From: Microstegium vimineum
Lineage: Eukaryota > Streptophyta > Magnoliopsida > Poales > Poaceae
Reading direction: 5' to 3'
Assembly: GCA_022036555.1 (NCBI GenBank)
Contig: CM039137.1
Location: 7,008,319 to 7,072,318 of the forward strand
DNA length: 64,000 bases
Made by a program: the position numbers and the translations under genes. How positions within the stretch are numbered: position 1 is the stretch's first letter; the number at the start of each line of letters is the position of its first letter. The notes under the pieces were generated by a model. That model had not been told where the DNA came from and ran no database searches. It worked only from the letters and a program-made list of their open reading frames with translations. Shown in pieces: positions 56,134-64,000 of the stretch.

Positions 56134-56790
56134 CATCCAAGAGAATAGTGGCATCGACAGTACGGTGTAAGGACCGAACATTGCACACATGCCAGTAACG
56201 TAAGTCTGAACAGCGTCAGTAGACATATACAGTCATACTTCTGTTAGTACATTTTTAGCACACTAATGGCTTAGAAGAGTTATACATCATAACTTGTCAA
56301 CATGGCCTTTGTGGGGTTTCACATACATTAGAATAATCAAACATAAGAACAGGCAAATATTATAGTTGTAGCAGTTTCTGAAGTAAAGGCAGGAGCTCTG
56401 CACATTCAATAAAAAATGAGTGACTGTGTGATTTGGTCCCCACACCTCTCTCTCTTTCTCTTTATTTTATAAGACAAGATCACACAGATAAGAACTGGTT
56501 GTTTTGTGACATCGCATCATAATACAAACTTCTAAGGGATTGGGAAAACAAAAGAATCGGCGGGAATGGAACGGCTTATTCAGACCTCCGCCTCCACATT
56601 TTTCTGCCGTTGCTAATGCTTGTTGCTAGTGATAATGTACTCCAAGCTCAATGGCACCATCCTAGCTATACCCGTTGCTGAGGCAAAAAATAAAAAGGAG
56701 ATGTGCACCGTACGAGGGGGGCTCTCGATTGAAGGGGAAAAGGGAGGAAAACAAAAAAAAATGGTTACACTAGGAGCCGAGCTCCTAGAA
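56134..56790. other. 3' flanks of LRR kinase 2 and hexokinase (convergent)
   Basis: Probable 3' UTRs of the two genes. CTCTCTCTCTTTCTC (56448) and A/T runs are the only low-complexity parts. 56190-56410 is homologous to the 3' flank of kinase 1. Confidence 0.5.
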
Positions 56791-63340
<6,550 letters not shown>

Positions 63341-63402
63341 AGCTGACGCAACGACACGAGCGATGACGCAACGACACAAGCGCTGACGCGGACGTGTCGA
63401 CA
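63341..63402. repeat. Short tandem repeat of about 20 bp with TGACG words
   Basis: CTGACGCAACGACACGAGCG / ATGACGCAACGACACAAGCG / CTGACGCGGACGTGTCGAC are two good copies and one partial. TGACG is the core bound by plant TGA-type bZIP factors; three in a row upstream of hexokinase could be regulatory or chance. Confidence 0.5.
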
Positions 63403-64000
63403 CATCAACGGTTGCGCCGATGGCCATGCGGCCTTGTGCGCGCGCGCGGTGGCCACGGCAAGGAGCGGAGCCCCCACCATCTCGCGCGGCGTGGGGGTGG
63501 GGTGGGGTCCGTGGCCGCTCGCAAAAGGACAAACACAGCGGCCTCGGTCGTCCACCCGACGTCACCGACACGTGGGTCCCGCTCCAAGTCCTTAACGAGG
63601 TGCGGGTGCAGCCGATCGACGGGTGGGTGCAAGGATGGACGGATGCGTGACGCGTCCCCGCACGCCACCGCAAACCAAAAGAGAAGTCTCACGGCCACGG
63701 CCATCACGGTTTCCCTCTGCTTGGTGACTTGTATTGCAGTGGCTCACCATGGCACTCATTAACTTCCGGGGTCCAATGTGACCCAGCTTTTGCCTTTCGG
63801 GCACAGTTTACTACAGTCATAGGCACCGGGAAGATTTCGACAACGGTGCCTTCGCTCTTTAAATCGCCGGGCCGAGTTGGAGATCAGAAACATTAAAAAC
63901 CAGAAAAGTGTGAACCTTTAGGGCACTCACAATGTAGACTTTATCATAGAGTATAAACCTATTTATTACCTTGAATATTATGGACTTAGAGTCTAAATAA
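63403..64000. other. GC-rich upstream sequence, then start of a possible MITE
   Basis: 63410-63650 is GC-rich, with open frames on both strands that show no recognisable domain. GGGCACTCACAATGTAGACTTTATC at 63920 resembles a grass MITE end; the rest would lie beyond the window. Confidence 0.4.

Overview
The window is nuclear DNA of a grass (Poaceae). This is inferred from GC-rich, Ala/Arg-rich first exons, plant-type GT-AG introns, a hexokinase closest in my memory to rice hexokinase 6, and a heavy load of grass LTR retrotransposons and Tourist-like MITEs. It is not bacterial or viral. The species cannot be named from the sequence alone.

Layout. 1-12746 is a Ty1/copia element of the SIRE/Maximus type (+ strand, 5' LTR cut by the window edge). 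It sits inside the gag of a Ty3/gypsy Tat-type element, whose 5' end (gag start, primer site, LTR) remains at 12747-15610 on the - strand. Host genes follow: a 3-hydroxyisobutyrate dehydrogenase-like gene (16219-17274, -), a nest of at least three MITEs (17382-18850), elongation factor 2 (20401-23557, +) with a probable 5'-UTR intron, then about 4.5 kb of AT-rich intergenic DNA with a possible gene-fragment-carrying element. Two tandem LRR receptor-kinase paralogues (28232-31478 and 52913-56133, both +) are held apart by about 21 kb of inserted DNA: a Tat solo LTR with an AACAC target duplication (32558-34123), a PIF/Harbinger-like MITE (34972-35366) and a complete Tat element with a CCACC target duplication (35612-51780, -). 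The right end holds a nine-exon hexokinase gene (56791-62648, -) and its upstream region.

How the parts relate. The host genes are unrelated housekeeping or signalling genes: translation, branched-chain amino-acid or short-chain aldehyde metabolism, glucose phosphorylation and sensing, and receptor kinases. The two kinases come from one duplication that also copied the 3' flank. Most later structure comes from retroelement insertion.

Most notable. (1) The complete Tat element carries, antisense to gag-pol, a gene (38930-43087) that looks spliced, with short GT-AG introns and a coiled-coil-rich product bearing the domain usually called 'putative gypsy type transposon'. (2) All Tat LTRs here share an array of a short GGGGTCG...CGACCCC palindrome. 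(3) Several otherwise intact host genes each lack single bases, apparently from G/C runs. This suggests assembly under-calls as much as gene death and should be settled before calling any of them pseudogenes.
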